Assembly: GCF_013407595.1 (NCBI RefSeq)
Contig: NZ_JABEKX010000002.1
Coordinates: forward strand, 682,001 to 746,000
Reading direction: 5' to 3'
Length of the DNA: 64,000 bases
Origin: Lacticaseibacillus absianus
GTDB taxonomy: Bacteria > Bacillota > Bacilli > Lactobacillales > Lactobacillaceae
Made by a program: the position numbers and the translations under genes. Shown piece after piece: positions 9,067-17,580 of the stretch. The notes under the pieces are model-generated. The model was not told the DNA's origin. It did no database searches and saw only the letters and a list, made by a program, of their open reading frames with translations. Each line of letters starts with the position of its first letter. The first letter of the stretch is position 1.

Positions 9067-9106
9067 CAGGCGCATTTTGACCCTGAGTGGGGCCAAAACG
9101 CGCCTG
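9067..9106 (-). terminator. Hairpin between kinase and ABC genes
   Basis: Thirteen-base arms (9067-9079 and 9094-9106), with one G-T wobble, form a long stem just after the kinase stop codon. There is no T-run on the minus strand. It could be a weak terminator, an mRNA-processing or stabilising element, or a protein-binding site that sets different levels for the regulators and the exporter. Confidence 0.5.
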
Positions 9107-9111
9107 AACGG

Positions 9112-10236
9112 TCAGTTGGTGATCGTCGCCAGCGGCAGTAAGATCTCCGTGGCGAACACACCGGTCTCATACTGGCGGTTGATCATGCCGTTATACTTGG
9201 CGACCAGTGCGTTGATCCGCCGCAGGCCTAAGCCGCGCCGATCGTTTTTGGTCGACGCGAAGGCGGGATCGATGGCCTGAGCGTCAGCCATCGAATTGGT
9301 CACCGAGATGTACAATTGCTGCTTCGCCAGCGTGATGTAGACCCGCAGACTGCGTGGCTCACCTACCGGCTGCGCGCTGATCGCCTCGATCGCATTATCT
9401 AGCAGGTTGCCGAGGATGACGACCATGTCGACCTCGTCGCGCAGTGGCCGTTCACCCACGAACACGCTGACATCGGTGGGGATCCCCAGGCGACCGGCGA
9501 TCGTGAGCTTGGCGTTGACCACAGCGTCGACGAGGCGATCGCCGGAATGCACGATGGTGTCGACCTCATGCAGTTTGTCCTCCAGTGTCGCCAAGTATGC
9601 TTGCGCACTCGCGACTTGCCCCTGGCCCAGCGTCGCCTTGAGGACTTGAAGGTGGTCATGGTAGTCGTGCCGCCAACCGCGCACGCGCGCGTACAAGGCG
9701 TCTAGCTCCTGCACATAGCTGGCCATCATCTGGTCCAGCGACCGCGCGACAGTGAGGTCATTGGCGTGAAATAGCGTGTGCCGCACGTACGCGTACAATC
9801 CGCCACCGCCTAACAAGGTGATCACAAGCGCGGCTTGCGGCCAGCCATCAGCGGACCAGAGCACACTGATCAGCAGCGCCGCCAGCGCGCTGGCCGCTAG
9901 GCGCACGATCCAATCTGGTTCCGTCGACCAGACGCGCCGCAAGCCCATGAATGCAAGGCCCACAGCGCTCCAGCCGAGGGCAGCGTGTGGCTGCCACAGC
10001 GTTCCAGCCAGCGTAAGTCCAAGGCAACCGGCCTCCACGATCAGGCCCCCGGTGCGTTGACGCCAGGCGAGGATCACAGCGCTTCCGGTTAGTAGGAGCA
10101 GTGTTGCTGGGACTTGGTGCACGCCGAGTACGAGGACCAGGACGAGCAGATCCAGTGTGAGGTGGCCCCACCGGTGTACGGGTAGCATGGCACTGGCGGC
10201 GAGCAGCAGGCTGGCGATCAGGCTATCGACGATCAT
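9112..10236 (-). CDS. AgrC/GHKL-type sensor histidine kinase
   Basis: The 374-residue protein starts with five or six hydrophobic segments (about 1-155), with only short loops between them, as in kinases that sense peptides or membrane state. A dimerisation region follows with the phosphoacceptor H190 in RHDYHDH. The GHKL ATPase domain shows the N-box (GNLLDNAIEA, N277/N281) and G-box (GLGL, from residue 335). It overlaps the response regulator gene by 14 bases, with an AGGGGG site inside that gene. No small signal-peptide gene was found next to it. It probably phosphorylates the LytTR regulator encoded upstream. Confidence 0.92.
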   Translation of the reverse strand: MIVDSLIASLLLAASAMLPVHRWGHLTLDLLVLVLVLGVHQVPATLLLLTGSAVILAWRQRTGGLIVEAGCLGLTLAGTLWQPHAALGWSAVGLAFMGLRRVWSTEPDWIVRLAASALAALLISVLWSADGWPQAALVITLLGGGGLYAYVRHTLFHANDLTVARSLDQMMASYVQELDALYARVRGWRHDYHDHLQVLKATLGQGQVASAQAYLATLEDKLHEVDTIVHSGDRLVDAVVNAKLTIAGRLGIPTDVSVFVGERPLRDEVDMVVILGNLLDNAIEAISAQPVGEPRSLRVYITLAKQQLYISVTNSMADAQAIDPAFASTKNDRRGLGLRRINALVAKYNGMINRQYETGVFATEILLPLATITN

Positions 10237-10927
10237 TGGCGATCCCCCTGTAGTGCGCGAGTAGCGCTTGTTTCACCGCCGACTTCGCGGTCCGAGCCAG
10301 GGGCAGCTGAGTCCCGTCGTTCAGAGTGATCTGGGACTCCCCCACCACAGACACGTAACCCAGGTTGACCCAATAGGCACGATGGGTTTGGACAAAGGCC
10401 GGTGACAGTTGTGCAGCTAGCTCGGCCAAGGGTTGCTTAACGGTCAGCCGCTCGGTCTGCGTGACCAGCTCCGTGTAGTGACCTTGCACGCTCAGATAGC
10501 GCAGATCGTACAGATAGACGCGCACAAGCCCCTTGCTCGTGGTCACCAGTAGTGCCGCTTCGTGTCGGTCTGACTGCGCCCGCACCAGCAGCCGTTCGAG
10601 CTGATCGACTGTCAGCGGCTTGAGCAAGTAGGCCATGGCTGACACATCGTAGCCGTCAAAGACATAGCGGTCGTAGTTGCTCAAGAAGGCGAGCGGCAAC
10701 TCGGCATCGCGTTGGCGGAGCCGCTTGGCAACGGTGACCCCATCGATACCGCTCAGTTTGATGTCAAGGATCACGAGGTCCACCGGGACTTCGTCTAGGG
10801 CGAACAATAGCGCCTCACCGCTAGCAAAAAAAGTCCAGCTCAACGGCTGGTGTTGCCCCACCGCTTCGAGTACAGGGGCCAGTGCGGCCCGTGCCAATGG
10901 GTCGTCTTCAACGATTGCAAGATGCAT
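10223..10927 (-). CDS. LytTR-family response regulator
   Basis: The 234-residue protein has a receiver domain with acidic residues E7-D8-D9, phosphoacceptor D55 in VILDIKLSG and K103 in LLKPL. It is followed by a LytTR DNA-binding domain (about 130-230, with the FVQTHRAYWVN segment typical of the family). It heads a minus-strand unit of regulator, kinase and two ABC exporter genes. The ATG at 10927 has an AAGGAGG site. LytTR proteins usually bind paired direct repeats near promoters, and the region just upstream holds an inverted repeat and the short repeat GTACGAGTAC. Autoregulation is therefore plausible. Confidence 0.92.
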   Translation of the reverse strand: MHLAIVEDDPLARAALAPVLEAVGQHQPLSWTFFASGEALLFALDEVPVDLVILDIKLSGIDGVTVAKRLRQRDAELPLAFLSNYDRYVFDGYDVSAMAYLLKPLTVDQLERLLVRAQSDRHEAALLVTTSKGLVRVYLYDLRYLSVQGHYTELVTQTERLTVKQPLAELAAQLSPAFVQTHRAYWVNLGYVSVVGESQITLNDGTQLPLARTAKSAVKQALLAHYRGIANDRR

Positions 10928-10950
10928 GGTGACTCCTCCTTGTTAGCTCT

Positions 10951-11002
10951 ATTGTAATACGTCACCAGCGCGAGTACGAGTACAGGTAAAATCGCGCTGG
11001 TG
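10951..11002 (-). promoter_or_regulatory. Promoter and operator-like repeat of the LytTR operon
   Basis: On the minus strand TACAAT lies at 10956-10951; the -35 region is weak, as expected for an activated promoter. A perfect 11-base inverted repeat (10963-10973 with 10992-11002) and the repeat GTAC-GA-GTAC cover the -35 area. Confidence 0.5.
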
Positions 11003-11125
11003 AAGTCGATTGGGCACCACCCGCAAGGCACAGACAAAGGCCGGACGCTTGGATCGCCCTAGATCGGGGATCGCGGCGCCCAGCCTTGGGCCAAGTGCGT
11101 TCAATTGTGTGCCCGGCGTATCTGC

Positions 11126-12142
11126 TCAGTCGAACAAGTAATCTGGGAGGAATGGATCGCCCAGGGTGGCGGCCATGATCGCCTTGATCGCCGGCATCCG
11201 ATTGGCCGCTTCTTCGAACACGACTGAACGGGGACTGGTGAAGACCTCGTCGGTGATCTCAAGGGCGGCCAAGCCGAACTGCTCGCCGAGCTGTTGGCCG
11301 ACGACGGTGTCATGATCGTGATAAGCCGGTAGACAGTGCATGATCAGCGGGTCCTTGCCGGTAGCGGCGATCAGTTCGGCGTTGACCTGATAAGGCAGCA
11401 GTTGCTGGATACGCTCAGCGGGATCGACGGCTTCGCCCATCGAGATCCAGACATCGGTGTACACCGCGTCAGCCCCCTGCGCCGCTTGTTTGGCGTCTGC
11501 GGTCAGCAGGACCTGACTGCCGGCTTGCTTGGCGTAGCCCTGCGCGAGCTGAATCACGGCCTGGCTTGGCCACAGGGCTTCCGGGGCCCCGATATGGATG
11601 TTGACACCGAGCATCACGGCGGTGACCAGCAGTGAGTTACCCATGTTGCTTCGGCCATCCCCGAAATACGCGAGCGTCAGCCCCTTCAGCTGGCCAAAGT
11701 GCTCCTGAAGCGTGAGAAAATCGGCGATCATCTGCGTCGGGTGCCACTCATCGGTCAGCCCGTTCCAGACCGGCACCCCACTGTTTGCGGCCAGTGCCTC
11801 AACGGTGGTCTGTGCGAAGCCGCGGTACTCGATGGCATCGAACATGCTTCCGAGTACTTTGGCGGTGTCAGCCGTCGACTCTTTTTGACCGAACTGGATG
11901 TCGTTTTTGCCCAAGAATTCCGGGTGGGCACCCAAATCAGTGGCGGCGACGGTGAAGGCCGACCGTGTGCGTGTCGAGGTCTTCTCGAACAGTAGCGCGA
12001 TGTTTTTGCCTTGTAGGTACGGATGCGGCACGTGCGCTTGCTTGAGGGCCTTGAGGTGCTGGGCGAAGTCGATCAACACCTGTAGCTCCCTGGGGGTAAA
12101 GTCGCATTCCTTGAGAAACGACCGGTTCTTGAAGTGATTCAT
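11126..12142 (-). CDS. argF: Ornithine carbamoyltransferase
   Basis: The enzyme joins carbamoyl phosphate to ornithine to give citrulline. The 338-residue sequence shows the carbamoyl-phosphate motif STRTR (residues 56-60), HPTQ near 130, the ornithine loop region and the HCLP motif near 275. It is the last gene of the minus-strand argCJBDF run; its ATG overlaps the argD stop by one base (TGATG) behind a GGAGG site. The anabolic role follows from this operon; no arginine deiminase genes are seen nearby. No convincing terminator was found between it and the LytTR promoter region. argG and argH are not in the window. Confidence 0.96.
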   Translation of the reverse strand: MNHFKNRSFLKECDFTPRELQVLIDFAQHLKALKQAHVPHPYLQGKNIALLFEKTSTRTRSAFTVAATDLGAHPEFLGKNDIQFGQKESTADTAKVLGSMFDAIEYRGFAQTTVEALAANSGVPVWNGLTDEWHPTQMIADFLTLQEHFGQLKGLTLAYFGDGRSNMGNSLLVTAVMLGVNIHIGAPEALWPSQAVIQLAQGYAKQAGSQVLLTADAKQAAQGADAVYTDVWISMGEAVDPAERIQQLLPYQVNAELIAATGKDPLIMHCLPAYHDHDTVVGQQLGEQFGLAALEITDEVFTSPRSVVFEEAANRMPAIKAIMAATLGDPFLPDYLFD

Positions 12143-13281
12143 CAGGCTTCCTCCTTCAACACTTGGGCGATCTGGGCCAAGCCGGCCAGCAGGTCGTGTT
12201 CTGTGATCACCAACGGCGGCAGTAGCCGCAGCGTATTGTGCTTAGCCGACAGCGTCAGGAGCCCCTGGTGCTGCAGTCGCTGGATCACGTGGGCCACCGG
12301 CACCTGTGGGTTCAAGTGGATGCCGATCATCAGCCCCCGCCCCGAGACGCCGGTGACGGCTGGCAGCGGTGCGATCTGCGTCGTCAGCATGCTCCAAGCG
12401 CGCGTGGCCTTAGCTTGGACTGCCGCTAGGAATGCGGGGGTCAGCGCGGTCAGCACCGCCTGAGCGCTGGCCAATGCAAGTTTATTACCACCGAACGTTG
12501 AGCCATGTACGCCGGGCCCAAAGGCGGGGGCCAAAGCGGCTTTACCGATCATCGCCCCGATCGGTAGACCGTTCCCCAGCGCCTTGGCGCAGGTCACGAT
12601 GTCTGGGTCGAGCCCATAGCCTTCGTACGCAAAACGGGTGCCGGTGCGCCCGATCCCGGTCTGGACCTCATCGATGATCAGCAGGACCCCGTTGGCGTGG
12701 CAGGCGTCAGCGACTGCGTGCACCCAGCTGGGGTCAGCGGGATACACGCCGCCTTCGCCCTGGATCACCTCTAGGATCACGGCCGCAAAGTCTGGCGTGA
12801 TCTGAGTCACCGCCTCTGGATCGTTGTAATCGGCGAACTCGATGTCCGGGACTAGTGGACCGAAACCTTGGCGGATGTCGGGGTTACCAGTCATGGACAT
12901 GGCCCCAAACGTGCGGCCGTGGAAGCCATTGTTGAACGCGAGCACTGGGTTTTTGCCGGTCGCCTTGCGTGCAAGCTTCAGGGCCGCTTCGTTGGCCTCG
13001 GTCCCAGAGTTGCAGAAGAAGACGCGCTGATCCGCCCCGGCGAGCAGTGCGGCCGTGGCTTCCTGTAACTGACTCTCGTAGAGGTTCGAGGTGTGCCAGA
13101 CCTGCTGCAGTTGCGTGGCGACGGCGGCAGTGATCGCGGGGTGTTGGTAGCCGAAGCTGCAGACCCCGATGCCGCTGGTGAAATCTAGGTACTCGTGACC
13201 GGTGGCATCGGTCAGTTGCGTGCCCTGCCCTTGGACGAGGTCTAACGGGTAACGGGCATAGGTGTTGAAAAGATGGGTCAT
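12142..13281 (-). CDS. argD: Acetylornithine aminotransferase
   Basis: This PLP enzyme converts N-acetylglutamate semialdehyde and glutamate to N-acetylornithine and 2-oxoglutarate. It has 379 residues with the class III aminotransferase features: [14 protein letters not shown] for cofactor phosphate contact, IIDEVQTG with the cofactor-binding Asp, and the Schiff-base lysine in [10 protein letters not shown]. The strong AAGGAGG site lies seven bases before the ATG. It follows argB after 16 bases and precedes argF with a one-base overlap, so it is the fourth gene of the operon. Confidence 0.96.
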   Translation of the reverse strand: MTHLFNTYARYPLDLVQGQGTQLTDATGHEYLDFTSGIGVCSFGYQHPAITAAVATQLQQVWHTSNLYESQLQEATAALLAGADQRVFFCNSGTEANEAALKLARKATGKNPVLAFNNGFHGRTFGAMSMTGNPDIRQGFGPLVPDIEFADYNDPEAVTQITPDFAAVILEVIQGEGGVYPADPSWVHAVADACHANGVLLIIDEVQTGIGRTGTRFAYEGYGLDPDIVTCAKALGNGLPIGAMIGKAALAPAFGPGVHGSTFGGNKLALASAQAVLTALTPAFLAAVQAKATRAWSMLTTQIAPLPAVTGVSGRGLMIGIHLNPQVPVAHVIQRLQHQGLLTLSAKHNTLRLLPPLVITEHDLLAGLAQIAQVLKEEA

Positions 13282-13297
13282 AATTGCCTCCTTGGGG

Positions 13298-14035
13298 TCA
13301 GCCGGCGATGCGGATCTCTGTGCCGGGGTGGGTCAGATCATCGGTGATCACGACGCTGGCGCCGCTTTGGGCGCCAGTGGCTGCCGCGTTCACCTTGGGT
13401 TGCATTCCGCTGGTGATCACCTCGGCGCGGATCAGCTCGGCGAGCTCACCGGTCGTGACGCTCGGCATGACCGCCCCGTCGCGTAAGACGCCGGGAACAT
13501 CGGTGAGCAGGATCAGTTTGGCGGGGTGTAGCGCCTGGGCGATGCTGGCCGCTGCCATGTCGGCGTTCACGTTCAGCATCTGCCCCTGCGTGGTCTGCGC
13601 CAGCGGGGCGAGCACTCCGACGTGGTGGCGCAGCATGTCATGCAGGTAGGCAGCATTCACCGCCGTGACCTGCCCAACCTCGCCGTATTGGTGCTGATCA
13701 AGGTATTCACCGACCAGTAGCTGCTCATCGGTGGTGTTCAAGCCGATGACCGGCAGTCCAGCCTGTGCGATGGCTTGGCACAGGGTCGGCTGAACGAGCC
13801 CGAGCAGCACGGCCTGGGTGACTGCAAGCGTGGCAGGGTCAGTGACCCGGATACCGGCGAGCTTGTGGGCGTGCAAGCCCATCTTGGCGCTCCACGCGTT
13901 GATCTGGGGCCCGCCGCCGTGGATCAGAAGCAGGTGCTGACCGGCCGCATGCCAAGCCTTGAGTTGCGTAAAAAATGCCGGGGTCAGTTGGGTGGCGGCG
14001 TTGCCACCGAGCTTGATGATGATCAGATCGTTCAT
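13298..14035 (-). CDS. argB: Acetylglutamate kinase
   Basis: The enzyme phosphorylates N-acetylglutamate. The 245-residue protein has the amino-acid-kinase fold signatures: IIKLGGNAAT at the N-terminus, LLIHGGGPQIN for phosphate binding, GIRVTD, LNVNADMAA and LLTDVPGVL. The length is near the lower end of the family and lacks an N-terminal extension of the type found in arginine-inhibited hexameric enzymes. Feedback inhibition may therefore lie at another step or be weak. It sits eight bases after argJ with an AGGAGG site, in the middle of argCJBDF. Confidence 0.96.
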   Translation of the reverse strand: MNDLIIIKLGGNAATQLTPAFFTQLKAWHAAGQHLLLIHGGGPQINAWSAKMGLHAHKLAGIRVTDPATLAVTQAVLLGLVQPTLCQAIAQAGLPVIGLNTTDEQLLVGEYLDQHQYGEVGQVTAVNAAYLHDMLRHHVGVLAPLAQTTQGQMLNVNADMAAASIAQALHPAKLILLTDVPGVLRDGAVMPSVTTGELAELIRAEVITSGMQPKVNAAATGAQSGASVVITDDLTHPGTEIRIAG

Positions 14036-14043
14036 GGGGCCTC

Positions 14044-15231
14044 CTAGCTGCGGTATGACGCGTTGATCTTGACGTAGTTGTAAGTCAGGTCACAGCCCCA
14101 GGCTTGCCCGGAGGCAGTCCCGGCACCAAGCGCCACATCCACGGTGACCTTGGCCGCGGCCATGCTGGCTTTGACCTGGGGTTCATCGAACGGGACTTCC
14201 AGCGAGTCGTGCACCAGCGGGATCCCATTCAGCGCGATCGCGGTGTGCGCAGTGTCGACCGTTGCGTGCGTCTGACCGATCGCGGCAATGATCCGGCCCC
14301 AGTTCGGGTCGTTGCCGAACAGCGCGGCTTTGACCAGGTTAGAGCCGACTACGGCCTTGGCGACCATCTGCCCTTCGGCATGCGTCGCTGCGCCGGTGAC
14401 GTTGACTTCGACGAGCTTGGTCGCCCCTTCCCCATCAGCAGCGATGCCTTGCGCTAGGTGAGCGAGCACGGCCTTGAGCGCTTCGCCGAATTCGGGGTAT
14501 GCGGGGTGCGTCGGGGTCAAGGGGTGGGTGTGGGCTTGCCCGTTGGCGAGCGCCACGACCATGTCATTGGTCGAGGTATCGCCGTCAACGGTGATCTGAT
14601 TGAAGGTCTCATCGACGGTCTGGGATAACAGGGCCTGCAGGACTGACCCGTCGATCGTTGCATCGGTGAACACGAAGCCGAGCATCGTCGCCATCATTGG
14701 GTGGATCATCCCCGACCCTTTGGCAAACCCGGTGATCGTCACCGGCTGGTCGTCGATCGTCAGCGTCACGCTGCAGGTCTTGGGGTGCGTGTCAGTCGTC
14801 ATGATCGCGGTGGTGACGGCCTGGTCCTGCGTTAGCTGAAGCTGGGCCAGGCCAGCTTGCAGCTTCGCCATCGGTAGCTGCGTGCCGATCACGCCCGTTG
14901 ACGCGATACCGACGAGGTCGACTGGGATTGCGAGCTTCGCCGCCCCCCATTCACGCACGGTCTGCGCATTGGCCGTGCCCTGCGCGCCGGTGCAGGAATT
15001 CGCACAGACGCTGTTCATGATGATCGCCTGCAGCTGGTGATGCGTGCCGATCAGATGCTTCATGATCTTGGTCGGGGCTGCTTGAAACTGGTTCGTGGTG
15101 TAAGTTCCGGCCGCGGCGGCGGGAACGCTGGAGACTAGCCAGCCCATGTCGTTTTTGTGGTGCCGCATCCCGGCGTTCAACCCATCGGTGTAATAGCCTT
15201 GTGGCCAAAGAAATGTGTCAGAAACTTGCAT
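14044..15231 (-). CDS. argJ: Glutamate N-acetyltransferase / acetylornithine acetyltransferase
   Basis: ArgJ recycles the acetyl group from N-acetylornithine to glutamate, and bifunctional forms also make N-acetylglutamate from acetyl-CoA. The 395-residue precursor contains the conserved self-cleavage site in GEGATKLVEV, where cleavage before the Thr gives alpha and beta subunits. The N-terminal region GYYTDGLNAG and the ending YVKINASYRS match the family. The cluster has no argA or argE, which fits the cyclic pathway. An AGGAGG site precedes the ATG, ten bases after argC. Confidence 0.96.
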   Translation of the reverse strand: MQVSDTFLWPQGYYTDGLNAGMRHHKNDMGWLVSSVPAAAAGTYTTNQFQAAPTKIMKHLIGTHHQLQAIIMNSVCANSCTGAQGTANAQTVREWGAAKLAIPVDLVGIASTGVIGTQLPMAKLQAGLAQLQLTQDQAVTTAIMTTDTHPKTCSVTLTIDDQPVTITGFAKGSGMIHPMMATMLGFVFTDATIDGSVLQALLSQTVDETFNQITVDGDTSTNDMVVALANGQAHTHPLTPTHPAYPEFGEALKAVLAHLAQGIAADGEGATKLVEVNVTGAATHAEGQMVAKAVVGSNLVKAALFGNDPNWGRIIAAIGQTHATVDTAHTAIALNGIPLVHDSLEVPFDEPQVKASMAAAKVTVDVALGAGTASGQAWGCDLTYNYVKINASYRS

Positions 15232-15241
15232 GTCGCGCCTC

Positions 15242-16273
15242 CTAAGGCATTGTGACGAGGGCCGGTAATCCAGCAGTTGCGGGCAGGCCGAAGTATTGAT
15301 TGAAGTTTTGGATCGCTTGACCGCCAGCCCCTTTGATCAAGTTGTCGATGACACTGGCGACCATCAGGGTGTGGGTGGTCGGGTTGTAGCGGGTCCCGAT
15401 CGCGCAGTAGTTCGAGCCGACCACGGTCTTCAGCGTTGGCAGTGCGGGCCCGAGGTATTGGACCCACGGCTGGTCGGCGTAAGTTGTCGTGAACGCCGCC
15501 GACACCGCCGCGGCCTGCGTCGGCGTGGCCTTGGCGTAGATCGTACTGAGGATACCGCGGCTCACCGGGATCAGTGTCGTCGTGAACTGGAGGCTCGTGA
15601 TCGTCGGGTCCCAGGCGTGCAGCTGCTGGACGATCTCGGGGATGTGTTGATGCTCGTTGACCTTGTACAGCTGCACGTCCTCATTCGTATTGCTGAAGTG
15701 CGTCATCTCACTGAGCGTTTTGCCCGCACCAGAGGTCCCGGACTTGGCATCCACGACGAGCGTCTGAGGATCGATCAAGTGGTGCTGGATCAGCGGGGCA
15801 AGCCCCAGCAGCGTCGCCGTCGCGTAGCAGCCCGGATTGGCGATATAGGGGTGATCGGCGGCATCACCGAACTCGGCCAGCCCGTAGTACGCCTGCGCAA
15901 GCGCATCGGCGGAGGCAGCAGGTCTGTGGTACCACGCGGTGTAGGTCGCAGGATCATGGAGGCGAAAATCACCGGATAGATCGATCACCGGAAACTGCGC
16001 GGCCAAGTACGGGGTCGCGAGCTGGCTGGTGACCCCGGCCGAGGTCGCGAAAAAGACGGCGTCGTTATCGGCCATTACGGTCTCGGGGGCATACGGTTCG
16101 AGCTGGGCGGCGGGCGCCAGGAAGCGCAGCGCCGGGACCGCAGTGGCCAGCGGCACCGCAGCGGTCAGGTCGTGGCCGTAACAGTGGATCGTGTCGACTG
16201 CAGGATGGGTGGAGAGAAGTTGGAATAGGGTTGTGCCGGCATAGCCGGTGACCCCGATCAGCGCTACGTGCAT
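15242..16273 (-). CDS. argC: N-acetyl-gamma-glutamyl-phosphate reductase
   Basis: The NADPH-dependent enzyme reduces acetylglutamyl phosphate to the semialdehyde. The Rossmann motif GVTGYAGTTL is at the very N-terminus, and the catalytic cysteine lies in NPGCYATA. A longer frame starts at 16360, but it would run through the promoter; the ATG at 16273 fits the family start and has a GAGGG site eight bases upstream, giving 343 residues. It is the first gene of argCJBDF. The promoter at 16321-16349 and nearby ARG-box-like sequence suggest repression by an ArgR-type protein encoded elsewhere. Confidence 0.95.
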   Translation of the reverse strand: MHVALIGVTGYAGTTLFQLLSTHPAVDTIHCYGHDLTAAVPLATAVPALRFLAPAAQLEPYAPETVMADNDAVFFATSAGVTSQLATPYLAAQFPVIDLSGDFRLHDPATYTAWYHRPAASADALAQAYYGLAEFGDAADHPYIANPGCYATATLLGLAPLIQHHLIDPQTLVVDAKSGTSGAGKTLSEMTHFSNTNEDVQLYKVNEHQHIPEIVQQLHAWDPTITSLQFTTTLIPVSRGILSTIYAKATPTQAAAVSAAFTTTYADQPWVQYLGPALPTLKTVVGSNYCAIGTRYNPTTHTLMVASVIDNLIKGAGGQAIQNFNQYFGLPATAGLPALVTMP

Positions 16274-16320
16274 GATTGTCGCCCTCATTTCAAGAAAATG
16301 CATCGATATTGGATGAACGT

Positions 16321-16349
16321 AGTCTACCCCTCCCGCGGTTGAATGGCAA
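16321..16349 (-). promoter_or_regulatory. Promoter of argCJBDF
   Basis: On the minus strand TTGCCA (16349-16344) and TAGACT (16326-16321) are separated by exactly 17 bases, about 48 bases before the argC start codon. Confidence 0.6.
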
Positions 16350-16359
16350 GCTTTTAGCA

Positions 16360-16500
16360 ATAAATATGCGAAAAAAATCCAATAAATCCGGGTTTAAACG
16401 CGGAAATATGCATAATAAGCCGAAATGAGTTGACATTTCACCCACCGTAGCGTTAACTGTACACAATGATTATTCGCATATATTGTGTATAAAAATCGAG
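16360..16500. promoter_or_regulatory. Divergent arg regulatory region with possible ARG boxes and the carA promoter
   Basis: This AT-rich stretch in a GC-rich window lies between the divergent argC and carA genes. TTGACA at 16430-16435 faces carA with a weak -10 about 17 bases on. Several AT-rich imperfect palindromes resemble ArgR boxes: around 16365 (AATAAATATGCG), 16407 (ATATGCATAATAA) and 16466 (ATGATTATTCGCATAT). The last one lies just downstream of the carA promoter. The ArgR link is inference from gene context. Confidence 0.5.
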
Positions 16501-16509
16501 GTGGCCCAG

Positions 16510-17580
16510 ATGGCAAAATTTCTCTACTTAGAAGATGGCACCCAGTTCACCGGGACGGCGTTCGGCGCGCCTGGTGTCGGGGTCGGCGAACTGGTCTTCA
16601 ATACCAGTATGGTCGGCTACCAGGAGGCGCTGACGGATCCGTCCTATGCCGATCAGCTCCTGACCTTCACCTACCCGCTGATCGGGACCTATGGCGTTGA
16701 TCCGCGTCGTGATCAGGGGCCACGCGCCGTCTGCCAGGCGGCGATCGTGCATACACTGGAGAACGAACCGGGCCCGACGGGTGAGACACTGGCCCAATTT
16801 TTGACTACGCAAGGCGTCCCCGGCATCGCGGGGATCGATACGCGGGCGCTGACTAAACACATCCGGACCTGCGCCACCATGAAGGCGCTGTTGCTCGATG
16901 CACCGCTAACGGCCTCGTTCGACTCGACGTATGCGGCGCTCCATTCCCAGCGGCACAAGTGGCCGACGCCGGTCGCCGCGACGATGAAGGCACCGCACGC
17001 CACCCACCACGTGGTCGTGCTGGACTTTGGCGCCAAGGCTGGAATCGAGGCGCAGTTGTTGGCCCATGGGTGTGATGTGACGGTCGTCGCGCCTCAGTGT
17101 TCGCTAGCGGCGATCGTTGCGTTGCAACCGGATGGGCTCTTACTGTCCAACGGCCCCGGTGACCCGACGGACTACGCTGCCTGTTTGCCACTGATCCGGG
17201 CGCTGCAGGCGCGGTACCCACTGGCTGGCATCTGCCTGGGGCATCAGCTCCTCGCCTTGGCCAACGGGGCCCAGACTCAACCGATGAAATTCGGTCACCG
17301 TGGGATCAATCATCCCGTTACGCTGCTCGATAGCGGGCGGACGATTATCACCAGTCAGAATCATGGCTACACGGTGATGCCGAGCTCGCTGGCCGGCACG
17401 GATCTGGTCGTGACCGCCGTCGAAGGTAATGATGGGACGATCGAGGGTCTGGCGCTGCGCCACCTCCCCGCTTTTTCAGTCCAGTTTCATCCGGAAGCAC
17501 AGCCGGGGCCAGAAGACGCGACAGGCTTTTTCACCCGGTTCAACCAACTCATGCAGGAAAAGGTGACCCGTTATGCCTAA
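16510..17580 (+). CDS. carA: Carbamoyl-phosphate synthase small subunit, arginine-type
   Basis: This glutaminase subunit supplies ammonia to CarB. The 356-residue protein has an N-terminal CPSase small-subunit domain and a C-terminal class I amidotransferase domain with catalytic C242 in GICLGHQ and the His-Glu pair H327/E329 in FHPEA. The ATG at 16510 has a GAGGTGG site; the longer frame from 16483 begins inside the promoter region. It is transcribed divergently from argCJBDF, and its stop overlaps carB by eight bases. Its place here, together with a second full set in the pyr operon, argues that this copy feeds arginine synthesis. Confidence 0.95.
   Translation: MAKFLYLEDGTQFTGTAFGAPGVGVGELVFNTSMVGYQEALTDPSYADQLLTFTYPLIGTYGVDPRRDQGPRAVCQAAIVHTLENEPGPTGETLAQFLTTQGVPGIAGIDTRALTKHIRTCATMKALLLDAPLTASFDSTYAALHSQRHKWPTPVAATMKAPHATHHVVVLDFGAKAGIEAQLLAHGCDVTVVAPQCSLAAIVALQPDGLLLSNGPGDPTDYAACLPLIRALQARYPLAGICLGHQLLALANGAQTQPMKFGHRGINHPVTLLDSGRTIITSQNHGYTVMPSSLAGTDLVVTAVEGNDGTIEGLALRHLPAFSVQFHPEAQPGPEDATGFFTRFNQLMQEKVTRYA

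Noticed and set aside
11040-11125. Terminator after argF
   Set aside because: The sequence is GC-rich with direct repeats of GGATCGC, but I could not draw a stable stem followed by T residues.
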